Assembly: GCA_050633365.1 (NCBI GenBank) | Contig: JBOEGJ010000020.1 | Location: 62,001 to 126,000, forward strand | Direction of reading: 5' to 3' | Source: Pseudomaricurvus sp050633365 | Lineage (GTDB): Bacteria; Pseudomonadota; Gammaproteobacteria; Pseudomonadales; Cellvibrionaceae | DNA length: 64,000 bases | Part shown: piece after piece, positions 42,994 through 51,636 of the stretch | Layout of the letters: the number at the start of each line of letters is the position of its first letter | How positions within the stretch are numbered: position 1 is the stretch's first letter | Made by a program: the position numbers and the translations under genes | Notes under the pieces: model-generated | The model's input: the letters and a program-made list of their open reading frames with translations, nothing else | Database searches by the model: none | What the model was told of the DNA's origin: nothing

Positions 42994-44979
42994 TTACGTG
43001 ACTTGTTGCCGCGATTGTTGCGAGGACTGAATAAGCAAGGGCTCTATTAAGTTGGCATCGATGGGTTTGCTGAAGAGGTAGCCCTGGCCCACCTCAACGC
43101 CCATGCGTTTTAGCAGGTGCGCTTGAATTTCTGTTTCAATACCTTCCGCGACGATTTCAATTTTCTGATTTTTCGCCAAGCCTACAATGGACTCTACCAG
43201 CGCATTCTGGCTGTCGCTGCGAGTCATTCCGTCAATGAAAGATCTATCGATTTTGAGTTGATGGGGAGCAAAGTGACTTAAATAACCGAGATTGGAGTAG
43301 CCAGTACCAAAGTCGTCAATACTGATGCGAAATTTGGCCTCTCTCAATTTATTGAGCTGCGGATGATTGTTTTTGATGTAGCTCGATTCGGTCAATTCCA
43401 CGTCGACTCGTGTGGGGTCAATACTGTGCTTTTGGCACAAGTCTACTAGAAATGTCGAGAAGTCCGGTGCTTCTAGTTGCTTGGCAGAGACATTGATTGC
43501 CAGTGATAACTTGTATCCCTGATGCTGCCATTGCTCTAGTTGTGACAAGGCTTTACGGCTGACTTGTTTTCCCAGGGTGTGAATGAGTCCGGTTTCTTCC
43601 GCCAGCGGAATGAAGGTGTCGGGAGAGTTGAGGACCGGATTGTCGGTGTTTAGTCTGGCGAGAACTTCTACACCAATGATGGCTCGAGTGAGAAGGTCGA
43701 CTTTTGGCTGATACTGAACTTCAAGCCGGTCGTTTTCGAGAGCCGATTTGAGGTTTTCAATCAGAGCAAACTTATCTGTAATGCGGTCAGACATTGCCGG
43801 TGAATAAAGGCAGGGCTCAAATATTTCTCTGCGATGCGCATGTACGGCGGCGATGTCGGCGCAGCGCAACAGTTCCTTGCAGCTATCTGCATGCTGAGGA
43901 TAGTGGCTAATGCCCAGCGAGCAAGAGATCTGGTGTCGAAAGCCCGACACACTAAAGTCATCTCCAATTTTACTGAGTAGGTTCTTAGCATAGCGGCGCA
44001 ATCTCAATGAATCGTCGTCTTCGACAATCAGAATGAATTCTTCGCCGATGGATCTGGCCAAAATATCTTGCGATCGCTTTTCTGTCATCAGCCGCTGAGC
44101 CGCGATCTGAATCAGTTGGTCGTGTACTGAATGGCCTTGAGTTTGAGCCGCACTTTTGGCGTTAGACAAATTAAAATGAAAGGCGTAGAGATGCTTCTGA
44201 TCTCGAATCCGCTCCTCGGTTTCGACAATGAGCTGTGCACGGGTAAATAGACCGGTTAAATAATCGTGAGTCAGCAACCATTGTACTTTCTTTTGGCTTG
44301 TTTCCTGTCGATCCAATAGGTTTTGAGTGTGCCTTGTACTCCATCGGCTGTAGAGCAGAGTGGTTACCACTAGCACTAAGGCAAAGAGGCTTGTCATTAC
44401 CAGCGCTCGCTGGCGCAGAGAGATCGAGGTGTGATTGGCGTGTTGCTGGATTTCTTGATACGTCTGTTCGATGAGTTGGCTGGGAACTTGATCAATGCTG
44501 TGCAGGTTGGAGCTATAGCGATCGATGCTCGAAGGTGTTCTTAATAGCTCAACTCGTCTTTCTTGATAGGTGATTCGCAACACTTCTAAAGCGTAGATAA
44601 TCGCGCGAACGTCACTTTGCAGCTGATCGCGATCGACTTGAATTAAAAGTTGATTAGCTTGTGCCAAAGTGGCGCGTTCTCGCTCACGAAAATGCTTCCA
44701 GAGTGATCCATCCTGTTGGCGATAAAGCAGATAATCTAGCCACGCTTGGCTCTGCTTTTTTAGTGAAATATTCAATTGCGCAGCGGAGTGAGCGAGCTCT
44801 TGTTGCCTTTTGAGAAGGTCGTGATGATTGCTCAAAAACTGCATTTCAACGGCTAACCCTGCAAGAGCGAACATCAAGATTAAGGCCGGACCCGTGACAA
44901 CGCTGGTCAAAATTGAGCGACGATCTAAGGTGCTATTGGAGCGAGTTTTTGGCTTTATCATAGGGGCTGTTGGAGGCAA
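42994..44979 (-). CDS. GGDEF/EAL c-di-GMP signalling protein
   Basis: A 661-aa inner-membrane protein. Membrane segments at about 28-48 and 197-217 flank a helical periplasmic sensor. The GGDEF domain (about 235-395) has the signature degenerate: SIGEEF near residue 310 instead of GGEEF. The EAL domain (about 410-650) has EVLARL, INVSAKQL, DDFGTGYSNLGYL, KIDRSFI and AEGIET, the residues for metal and c-di-GMP hydrolysis. It is therefore probably a phosphodiesterase, with a GGDEF domain that may bind GTP and regulate. It is preceded by three 18-bp tandem repeats. Confidence 0.9.
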   Translation of the reverse strand: MPPTAPMIKPKTRSNSTLDRRSILTSVVTGPALILMFALAGLAVEMQFLSNHHDLLKRQQELAHSAAQLNISLKKQSQAWLDYLLYRQQDGSLWKHFRERERATLAQANQLLIQVDRDQLQSDVRAIIYALEVLRITYQERRVELLRTPSSIDRYSSNLHSIDQVPSQLIEQTYQEIQQHANHTSISLRQRALVMTSLFALVLVVTTLLYSRWSTRHTQNLLDRQETSQKKVQWLLTHDYLTGLFTRAQLIVETEERIRDQKHLYAFHFNLSNAKSAAQTQGHSVHDQLIQIAAQRLMTEKRSQDILARSIGEEFILIVEDDDSLRLRRYAKNLLSKIGDDFSVSGFRHQISCSLGISHYPQHADSCKELLRCADIAAVHAHRREIFEPCLYSPAMSDRITDKFALIENLKSALENDRLEVQYQPKVDLLTRAIIGVEVLARLNTDNPVLNSPDTFIPLAEETGLIHTLGKQVSRKALSQLEQWQHQGYKLSLAINVSAKQLEAPDFSTFLVDLCQKHSIDPTRVDVELTESSYIKNNHPQLNKLREAKFRISIDDFGTGYSNLGYLSHFAPHQLKIDRSFIDGMTRSDSQNALVESIVGLAKNQKIEIVAEGIETEIQAHLLKRMGVEVGQGYLFSKPIDANLIEPLLIQSSQQSRQQVT

Positions 44980-45077
44980 AGGTTTCTGCCTCCTTGCAGT
45001 TAGGAGTTTCAGCCTACCAAGCTCTCATGACAGTTTTGTGTCAATTTACTGCTAAAGAAGCGACTCCCCTTTCTTTG

Positions 45078-45131
45078 ATTTGAAATCGCGCCTTTATTTG
45101 AAATCGAGTCCTTACTTGAAACCGAGCCTTT
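45078..45131. repeat. Three 18-bp tandem repeats between purU and the GGDEF/EAL gene
   Basis: ATTTGAAATCGCGCCTTT (45078-45095), ATTTGAAATCGAGTCCTT (45096-45113) and ACTTGAAACCGAGCCTTT (45114-45131). They lie about 100-150 bp before the start of the GGDEF/EAL gene, in its likely leader or promoter. Confidence 0.75.
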
Positions 45132-45139
45132 GCTGGAGA

Positions 45140-46000
45140 CTAGCGCCGAAACACTACGGTGCGATGGCCGTTGAGTAAAACTCGTCGTTCAGCGTGCCAG
45201 CGCACGGCGCGATAAAGCACAACATTCTCAATGTCATGGCCGATCTCGACTAGCTGCTCTGGAGTGTTACTGTGCGAAACTCGTTCGACTTCTTGTTCAA
45301 TGATAGGCCCCTCATCGAGATCCGAAGTGACATAGTGGGCGGTGGCTCCAATCAGCTTTACGCCGCGGTCATAGGCTTGATGATAAGGTTTGGCACCTTT
45401 GAAGCCGGGTAAAAACGAGTGGTGAATATTGATTGCACGTCCTCGCAGCTTTTCACACAAGTCGTTGGACAAAATCTGCATATAGCGGGCCAGCACGAGT
45501 AGATCGGCGTCGCTGTTGTGCATCACCTCCAGAATTTGCGCTTCTTGCGTGGCTTTGGTCTCGGCGCTAACGGGAAGGTGGTGGTAGGGCACGTTGTACC
45601 ACTCGACTAGATCGCGCATGTCATTGTGATTCGATACCACTGCGACAATATCGACCGGCAGTGAACCTTCTTTCCATTTGTGCAACAGGTTATTGAGGCA
45701 GTGCCCCCAGCGTGAAACCGCTAATACAACCTTCGGGCGATGAGCGTAGGGTGTGATTTCCCACAGCATGGGGTCGCTCTTGGTGAGTTCAGAGAACTTG
45801 GTTTTAAGCTGATCAAGTGGTGTTGCCTGATCGTTAACCGGCGCTAGCTCGGTACGCATGAAAAAGCGTTTTTCTTGGCGATCTTCAAATTGTGAAGACT
45901 CTTCAATGTTGTAATTGTTCTTCGCCAAAAAAGCGGTGACATCGGCGACGATACCGTGCCGGTCGGGGCTGCTTAAAGTCAGAACAAGTCGTTGATTCAT
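45140..46000 (-). CDS. purU: Formyltetrahydrofolate deformylase
   Basis: A 286-aa enzyme that hydrolyses 10-formyl-THF to formate and THF, supplying formate and balancing one-carbon pools. N-terminal ACT domain (residues 1-85: LVLTLSSPDRHGIVADVTAFLA) and C-terminal formyl transferase fold with INIHHSFLPGFKGAKPYHQA (catalytic His) and GATAHYVTSDLDEGPII (catalytic Asp). Standard length. Confidence 0.96.
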   Translation of the reverse strand: MNQRLVLTLSSPDRHGIVADVTAFLAKNNYNIEESSQFEDRQEKRFFMRTELAPVNDQATPLDQLKTKFSELTKSDPMLWEITPYAHRPKVVLAVSRWGHCLNNLLHKWKEGSLPVDIVAVVSNHNDMRDLVEWYNVPYHHLPVSAETKATQEAQILEVMHNSDADLLVLARYMQILSNDLCEKLRGRAINIHHSFLPGFKGAKPYHQAYDRGVKLIGATAHYVTSDLDEGPIIEQEVERVSHSNTPEQLVEIGHDIENVVLYRAVRWHAERRVLLNGHRTVVFRR

Positions 46001-46258
46001 GAGATGGTGGTCCTGGTGCTTAGTCGTAGTTCGTGGTCGTAGCTCAAAGCTCTATAAGCTCCATAAGACCTATAGAGACGCGCGCACACCTTAGCAGTTG
46101 CCCGTTGAACTATCTATGGAGCCTGTCTTGAATATTGTTTCAGTGGAGATGCCATATTTCGTCATAATATCTCGCCGCATTGCCCGATTTGATCCCCTTC
46201 GAGGCCCAAATTGGTGTGTTTAATAACCATCAACACACCACAACAGGGAATCACAATT

Positions 46259-46957
46259 ATGAAAGCAATCATCAAAAACAGCCTACTCATCACCGCCATC
46301 ACTTTCAGTGGAGCCTCTATAGCGGCGGAAACAGAATCGAATCACACGGAGATTAAGCAAGGTGCGGCATTCACTACGTCGGCCGTGGCGGGCGCAGCTT
46401 TGGGAGGTCCAGTTGGCTTTTTTCTTGGTGCACTAGGCGGAGCCTACATGGGTGAGCAAATTAAACAGGCAGATGAGGCAGAGACTATGAGTGAATCATT
46501 GGCAGTGGCAAAAACTGAGATTGAGCGTTTACATCAGCAGTTGGCTTTCAATCAGCAGCGAGCTGACGAATTTCAATCGTTGGCAATGGAGTCGCTGGAC
46601 TTGAATGTGTTGTTTAGAACAGCCTCGGATACGCTCACAGAGCATGGCCGCCTGAGAGTGGAGAATCTGGCGAATTTGTTGCAGCGCTATCCTCAGATGC
46701 AAGTGCGCTTGGATGGTCACGCCGATCCGAGAGGCACCGATGAGTACAACAATGTTTTGGCTCATTATCGCGCTCAAGCGGTGCGCGACCAGCTCATCGA
46801 CGCTGGGGTGACTGCCGAACGTATCGATACCTACAGCCACGGCTCGGATCGCTCGCAGGCGGCGAACGGCGATCTAAAAGCTTACGCCAGCGATCGAAAG
46901 GTTACGATTGATGTGAGTTTACCGGTGGAGCCTTCGGCGGTCGTCATGGGGCATTGA
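46259..46957 (+). CDS. OmpA-family periplasmic/outer-membrane protein with glycine zipper
   Basis: A 232-aa protein. ATG at 46259 is chosen because the signal peptide MKAIIKNSLLITAITFSGASIAA follows with AGGGA upstream. A glycine-zipper segment (AGAALGGPVGFFLGALGGAYMG, about 41-62) is followed by a coiled coil and a C-terminal OmpA peptidoglycan-binding domain (ending; LDGHADPRGTDEYNNVLAHYRAQAVRDQL, residues about 155-183). It resembles PdsO-type proteins of proteobacterial sortase systems, but no sortase is in the window, so the name is not used. Confidence 0.8.
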   Translation: MKAIIKNSLLITAITFSGASIAAETESNHTEIKQGAAFTTSAVAGAALGGPVGFFLGALGGAYMGEQIKQADEAETMSESLAVAKTEIERLHQQLAFNQQRADEFQSLAMESLDLNVLFRTASDTLTEHGRLRVENLANLLQRYPQMQVRLDGHADPRGTDEYNNVLAHYRAQAVRDQLIDAGVTAERIDTYSHGSDRSQAANGDLKAYASDRKVTIDVSLPVEPSAVVMGH

Positions 46958-47009
46958 GTTTATAGGACTTTTCCAACCAACAATCGGGAGCCATAGCTCG
47001 ATTGTTCTT

Positions 47010-47033
47010 GCCCGGTCCCTGCCGGGCTTTTTT
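47010..47033 (+). terminator. Rho-independent terminator after the OmpA-like gene
   Basis: GCCCGG-TCCCTG-CCGGGC (47010-47027) followed by six T. Confidence 0.9.
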
Positions 47034-47076
47034 CGTATCTTGTGGGCGTTTCCTTAGGTTTAGATGCTCCCGAGGC

Positions 47077-48108
47077 CTAGGGAGTTTTAAGTTGTTGCCG
47101 ATAGGCGTGAGGTGTCTGCTGGGTCCAGCGTTTAAAGGCTCGACTGAAATTACTGTTGCTGCTAAAGCCCAGTAGAAAGCCAATTTCGCTGATGCTCAGG
47201 TGAGATTGATTGATAAACTCTAGCGCCAGTTGATGGCGGGTGAGTTCCTGCTGTTGACGAAAATTCGTACCGGCTTCCTCGAGCTTGCGGTGCAAGGTTC
47301 TTGGGCTCAGGTGCAGCTTCGAGGCGACTAAATCCAATTTGGCTTCACCTCTAGGCCACATTTCAAACAGGGCTTGCTGCACTTGATTGAGAAAAGAGGG
47401 CGACTGCAATTTGTGCAAATACTGCGCAACCAGTTGCTCGGTCGCTTTGGCCAAAGCTGGGTTGCCTCCAGGGATTGGTTGTTCGGCTTGCTGGCGATCG
47501 AATCGAACTTCCAGTTTGGGGTTGTCAAAGCTCAGCTGATGCCCAAATAAGCCTCTAAATGGGGTGATGTCGGCAGGCTCTGGTCGGATCAAGTGGGTCG
47601 CCAGCGGAGTGACATCCTGTCCGTAGTATTGTCGACATAAGTGGAGCAGTGCAGAGACGGTAGCGTCAATGGCACAATGATGGGCTTCGCCTTTTTCTGG
47701 GGGAGAGTTTAGCTCGCAAGTCATGACCAGCTCTTCCCCGTCTTCGGACAACTGCACTTCGGCTGCGGTACTAAAAACATGTAAGTAACGACACCAACAC
47801 ACCAGTAAATCCCGAAGGCTACAGCTGCTCCATAAGGCTATGCCCAGTGCACTAAAGGTGGTCGGCGTCACGAATTGGCCGGCCTTTAAACCAAGGTAAG
47901 GGTCTTTTGTCTCGCTGAGAGCGTCTGCCCAGAGTCGGCTCATGACAGACAGTTCAATACGCTGGCTGGGGTCTGACTGCTCCGAATAGTCGATACCCCG
48001 TTGCCGCAAAAATTGTTGACTATCGATATCGTAGGATTCAAGTGTTGATGCGAAGAGCGTAAGCCAGCTACCAATAATCGACGGTGGTGAAAACATGGGA
48101 TCAGACAC
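47077..48108 (-). CDS. AraC-family transcriptional regulator
   Basis: A 343-aa regulator with the N-terminal arabinose-binding-like domain (ligand-binding type found in OruR/ArgR-like members) and a C-terminal double HTH: LDLVASKLHLSPRTLHRKLEEAGTNFRQQ (about 253-281) and SISEIGFLLGFSSNSNFSRAFKRWTQQTPHAYRQQ (about 306-340). It is likely an activator responsive to a small molecule. It is convergent with the OmpA-like gene; no catabolic operon is adjacent to suggest a target. Confidence 0.85.
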   Translation of the reverse strand: MSDPMFSPPSIIGSWLTLFASTLESYDIDSQQFLRQRGIDYSEQSDPSQRIELSVMSRLWADALSETKDPYLGLKAGQFVTPTTFSALGIALWSSCSLRDLLVCWCRYLHVFSTAAEVQLSEDGEELVMTCELNSPPEKGEAHHCAIDATVSALLHLCRQYYGQDVTPLATHLIRPEPADITPFRGLFGHQLSFDNPKLEVRFDRQQAEQPIPGGNPALAKATEQLVAQYLHKLQSPSFLNQVQQALFEMWPRGEAKLDLVASKLHLSPRTLHRKLEEAGTNFRQQQELTRHQLALEFINQSHLSISEIGFLLGFSSNSNFSRAFKRWTQQTPHAYRQQLKTP

Positions 48109-48242
48109 AATAGAGTAATGGCGAGATTATAGCGCAAAGGCGCATATCTTGGCCAAATCACCAAGCGCCAATGGCTCGGGCCAATTGTTGTCGGATTGCA
48201 TTATACTTACCACTTTTCCGCAACATTGAAAGAGCTGTAGTT

Positions 48243-48605
48243 ATGGAGCCTCTGTCCGAAAATATTGAAGAAAACCTTGATCGATTTGTTGTTGAAGCCA
48301 TGGAGACAGGCTGTGTGTGGGCCCTAGAGGGGCCTGAGGGCTTTGCCCTGTGCCCATCGGACGACAACGATGACATCGACGTTATGCCCTTTTGGTCTCA
48401 ACCCGAATTTGCCCAAGCGCTGTGTTGCGATGAGTGGAGCATCTACAAGCCAGTTCCCGTCTCCCTCGAGGAGTTCCTCGATGAATGGGTCGATGGTATG
48501 CACGGCGATGTTCTGTTGGTGGGGGTAAACTGGACCGCCGATCTCGAAGGCAAAGAGATGGAGCCGCTGGATCTAGCGGAAGAATTTGATAACGAAATGA
48601 AATAG
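48243..48605 (+). CDS. DUF2750 family protein
   Basis: A 120-aa acidic, soluble protein. The ATG at 48243 gives the family-like N-terminus (MEPLSENIEENLDRFVVEAMETGCVWALEG), and a frame extending 24 residues upstream shows no resemblance. FWSQPEFAQALCCDEWSIYKPVPVSLEEFLDEWVDGM matches DUF2750. Function unknown; it resembles immunity-like proteins in structure class but that is speculation. It ends 10 bp before the radical SAM gene and may be co-transcribed. Confidence 0.8.
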   Translation: MEPLSENIEENLDRFVVEAMETGCVWALEGPEGFALCPSDDNDDIDVMPFWSQPEFAQALCCDEWSIYKPVPVSLEEFLDEWVDGMHGDVLLVGVNWTADLEGKEMEPLDLAEEFDNEMK

Positions 48606-48615
48606 GCGCTTATTT

Positions 48616-49506
48616 ATGTATCCGCTGGATTATATTGATCCCGTTTTTCGCCCTCCCAGCGAAGCCAACTCGCTAATTTTGCAAGTAACCAACGGCTGCT
48701 CGTGGAATAAATGCACCTTTTGTGAGATGTACACCCAGGAGCAGAAACGCTTTCGTCCCAAACCTCTTGAAGAGCTCGAGCAGCAGTTGATCGAATTGAG
48801 TAAGGCGGGATATCCCGTGCGCCGAGTGTTTCTCGCCGACGGTGATGCAATGACATTATCGACCCGCCGGTTGGTAGAGATCTTGGAACTCATTCGCCAG
48901 TACTATCCAAGTGTGCAGCGAGTATCGTCCTATTGTTTGCCCCGCAACTTAAAGAAAAAATCGGTAGAGGATTTACAAACACTGCGCGATTTGGGATTGA
49001 GTTTGCTCTACGTAGGCTGTGAAAGTGGCGATGATGAAGTGTTGCGCCTGGTGGAAAAGGGCGAGAGTTACCAGAGCTCATTGGACGCACTCACAAAAAT
49101 AAAAGCGGCGGGCATGAAAAGCTCGGTAATGATTTTGAATGGCTTGGGCGGCGTTGATTTGTCCGAGCAACATGCACTGAATTCTGCTCGCTTGATGAAT
49201 GCAGCTCAGCCTGACTATCTATCGACGCTCGTCGTATCATTTCCTGTGGGAGATGATCGCTATCAAAAGAACTTTGACGGCAACTTTCAACCCCTTGCTC
49301 AAACACAATTGTTCACTGAAATGAAGCTGTTGCTGGAGACCTTGTCGCTGGAGAAAACGATTTTCCGAAGTGACCACGCATCTAACTATTTGGTGTTAAA
49401 GGGTGTGCTAGGCAAAGACAAACAAACGATGCTAGATCAAGTGAATCTCGCGCTAAATCAGCCGGATCGAATAGCGTTAAGGCAAGAGTGGCAACGTGGG
49501 CTTTAA
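48616..49506 (+). CDS. Radical SAM protein
   Basis: A 296-aa radical SAM enzyme with the [4Fe-4S] motif CSWNKCTFC (about 27-35), where the central spacing is CxxxxCxxC, slightly wider than the common CxxxCxxC. ADGDAMTLST and LLYVGCESGDDEVL are the SAM-binding and barrel motifs, similar to the HemN/YgiQ-like group of oxygen-dependent relatives. Substrate unknown. It is 10 bp downstream of the DUF2750 gene. Confidence 0.85.
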   Translation: MYPLDYIDPVFRPPSEANSLILQVTNGCSWNKCTFCEMYTQEQKRFRPKPLEELEQQLIELSKAGYPVRRVFLADGDAMTLSTRRLVEILELIRQYYPSVQRVSSYCLPRNLKKKSVEDLQTLRDLGLSLLYVGCESGDDEVLRLVEKGESYQSSLDALTKIKAAGMKSSVMILNGLGGVDLSEQHALNSARLMNAAQPDYLSTLVVSFPVGDDRYQKNFDGNFQPLAQTQLFTEMKLLLETLSLEKTIFRSDHASNYLVLKGVLGKDKQTMLDQVNLALNQPDRIALRQEWQRGL

Positions 49507-49586
49507 TCCCATCGCGGTTCTGACATTGGGCTGTGGCGAGCTGTTCGAAAGTAAAATAACTAACAATAAACAACGAGGCTATTTCT

Positions 49587-50230
49587 ATGACAACTATTTA
49601 TGGTGCACCTGTTTCTCCTTTCGTACGCAAGGTATTGCTGACATTAGAGCTCAAGGGTATTGATTATGAGCTAAAGCCAGTAGCGCCAATGGCGCTGCCC
49701 GAGGGTTATGAAAAAATCCATCCGCTCAAAAAAATCCCGGCCTTGGTCGATGATCAAATTACGCTGGCGGATTCGTCCGTTATTTGTGAGTATCTCGAAG
49801 AGCGCTATCCCGATTTCAGTTTGCGGCCTGGCGATGCCGCGCAGCGCGCACAAGGGCGTTGGATCGAAGAGTTCGCCGATACAAAGCTCATTGAAAAAAT
49901 TGGCCCTCCGATTTTTTTCAGCGCGTGGTCAAGCCTGTCTTTCTGAAAGAACCCTGCGATGAGAGCGTTGTTCAAGCGACCATGACAGAGGCGCTACCGC
50001 CATTATTTGACTATCTCGAAACTCAAGTCGCTGGGGCTGAGTTTTTACAGAATAAGACAATAAGCATGAGTGATATTGCCCTTGTTTGCCCCCTGATCAG
50101 CTTGTACCTTGCTCAAGAATCTATTGATGCCTCTCGCTGGCCAAAATTGGCGGCGTACTACGATTTTGTAACAAAACAACCTGTGGTGGCGGCCCGTATT
50201 GCGCAAGAGTTAGCAATGCTAGGTCGTTAA
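49587..50230 (+). pseudogene. Glutathione S-transferase interrupted by a frameshift
   Basis: The first part (49587-49946) is a GST N-terminal thioredoxin domain: TTIYGAPVSPFVRKVLLTLELKGIDYELK, KIPALVDD and ADSSVICEYLEERYP. It ends in a changed frame after GPPIFF. The C-terminal helical domain continues in another frame (from about 49919, VVKPVFLKEPCDE... to ...ISMSDIALVCPLISLYL...AAR). The two join at a run of seven T (49912-49918); eight T, or five, would restore one frame. It is either a recent frameshift pseudogene or an assembly error at the homopolymer. Both halves look otherwise intact. Confidence 0.85.
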
Positions 50231-50304
50231 GTCTTTTAGACTAAACACCATGTGTTCATCAGGATCATCAATTCACGACACATGAAACAACTGGAAACGC
50301 CATT

Positions 50305-50739
50305 ATGTCTAAAATTGCAGAAGCTATTAAAAGTATCGATACCCTTAAACACATGGGGTTAGAAATATTAGAGTCCAACGATAACCGAGTTCGTATTCGT
50401 ATGCCGAAAGAAGGCAATACCAATCACTTGGGGGGCGTCTACGCCGGAGCAATTTTTACCTTGGCAGAATTTCCTTTTGGGATGATGTACATCGCCAAAC
50501 TCGGTATGACTGAAATGGTGCCGGTGGTGGGTGAAATGACCATTCGTTATTTGGCTCCAGCCACCGATGATCTCTTCATTGATGTGGAGGTGAGCGATGA
50601 AGAGTGGACCACTATTGTTGAAGATACTCGTGAGAAAGGTAAGTTAAAACTGGTTCGTGAAATCGAAGTGAAAGACGCGCAAGGTAATGTGAATTCAGTG
50701 GTTAAGGCAACTTATTTCTCTTTGTTGCTGCCGAAATAG
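50305..50739 (+). CDS. Hotdog-fold thioesterase-like protein (PaaI/DUF4442)
   Basis: A 144-aa hotdog protein. NTNHLGGVYAGAIFTLAEFPFGMMY is the family's N-terminal helix region where PaaI-type thioesterases place N/H...GG residues. GEMTIRYLAPA and VKATYFSLLLPK follow. Related to DUF4442/YiiD C-terminal domains. It presumably hydrolyses acyl-CoA, but no catalytic Asp/Glu pair is certain. It follows the broken GST gene with its own spacing. Confidence 0.75.
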   Translation: MSKIAEAIKSIDTLKHMGLEILESNDNRVRIRMPKEGNTNHLGGVYAGAIFTLAEFPFGMMYIAKLGMTEMVPVVGEMTIRYLAPATDDLFIDVEVSDEEWTTIVEDTREKGKLKLVREIEVKDAQGNVNSVVKATYFSLLLPK

Positions 50740-50867
50740 ATCCATCTCGCGGTGGGCTGCTGGTGGTTAGGCTGGCAGTTCGCCATCATGAGGCTGAGCC
50801 TCTATTGCAAAAGGCTTGTCTCTGGCTACTCAGGCCTCTAAAGTCTTAACGGCGTTCAGTCTTACCT

Positions 50868-50889
50868 AGCTTGTCAATCTTGACGAGCT
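50868..50889. other. Inverted repeat downstream of the thioesterase gene
   Basis: AGCTTGTCAA-TC-TTGACGAGCT, 10-bp arms with one G-U pair. The following TTTCAGTCTTTA is a poor U-tract. It may be a weak terminator between the thioesterase gene and the convergent 108-aa gene. Confidence 0.35.
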
Positions 50890-50983
50890 TTCAGTCTTTA
50901 GCCGTTGTTAGGTTGTTTCGAGCATAGGGTTTTTCAATGCCGCTAAGCACCTGATGAGTCACCTGAGTCTCTGTTTCAAGCCG

Positions 50984-51310
50984 TTACGCATAGCTCTTTG
51001 ACATTTGAATGTCTTCTTCGACAAAACCAAATAAATAATCGTGAAGAATGTCGACCATGTTGTTGCCGACGTATTCGTTGAGTTCGCTCAGCGTTGAAAA
51101 CGCCTCGGTGATGGGCTCGATGTCGACTTGGCGGTAGTCACCGGTGACCAATACGAAGCGCTTGCCCAGAGGCGAATCTGAAACCACTTCTAGCACTTGA
51201 AAGCTAAAATCCATGGAAAGTCGCAGTAGGTGTGGAAAGCGAGATTCCTGCCGGTTTAGAAATTGTACTTCGCGGCTGCGGGAAAAATCGATTGGAGCGG
51301 AGACTGCCAT
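50984..51310 (-). CDS. Hypothetical 108-aa protein with a CRP-like upstream site
   Basis: A soluble protein that I do not recognise. No signal peptide or membrane segment. It begins with a polar stretch (MAVSAPIDFSRSREVQFLNRQE) and has an acidic C-terminus (FVEEDIQMSKSYA), with alternating hydrophobic residues suggesting a mixed alpha/beta fold. It looks coding because the frame is open end to end, has no overlapping better frame, and a well-formed CRP-like site lies 76-97 bp upstream. Convergent with the thioesterase gene. Function unknown. Confidence 0.6.
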   Translation of the reverse strand: MAVSAPIDFSRSREVQFLNRQESRFPHLLRLSMDFSFQVLEVVSDSPLGKRFVLVTGDYRQVDIEPITEAFSTLSELNEYVGNNMVDILHDYLFGFVEEDIQMSKSYA

Positions 51311-51636
51311 TGAAAGACCTCAAATCATTATTGTTATTGTGTTGATTCCTGTGTCACTCAATTACAGCACAATAACGGTACATCAAAAGGTGATCTTGTT
51401 CACAAAAAGCTTTTGGTCATCGTCTTAAGTTGTTGAAAATTAGACTAAATTGAATCCCAAAGCTGCTAAAGATCGCGCAGAAATTGTGTCTGCACAATGT
51501 TACCTTCCGATGACACGATAATGAGCTTTTGCCTGTAATCTGTGATCTGCATCCTAAACTACCAAAGTTTTTGTGCGTTGGTAAGGGAAGAATGCAGTCT
51601 TCAAGCGCTTTATCCTCGATTGTCGAGGTGCCAAGG
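51311..51636. other. Intergenic region between two minus-strand genes
   Basis: 326 bp with no convincing gene. It contains the CRP-like site above, an inverted repeat ATTGTG-TCTG-CACAAT (51483-51498), and CCTCGA-TTG-TCGAGG (51614-51628) just after the gamma-carbonic anhydrase stop, perhaps a weak terminator for it (no U-tract). Confidence 0.45.
51386..51407. promoter_or_regulatory. CRP/Vfr-like binding site
   Basis: AAAGGTGATCTTGTTCACAA (51386-51405) plus AA: 16 of 22 positions match the CRP consensus, with GTGA-N6-TCAC intact. Centre 86 bp upstream of the 108-aa gene's start on the minus strand. The flanks extend into a larger inverted repeat (CAAAAG at 51384-51389 with CTTTTG at 51410-51415). 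Confidence 0.6.
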
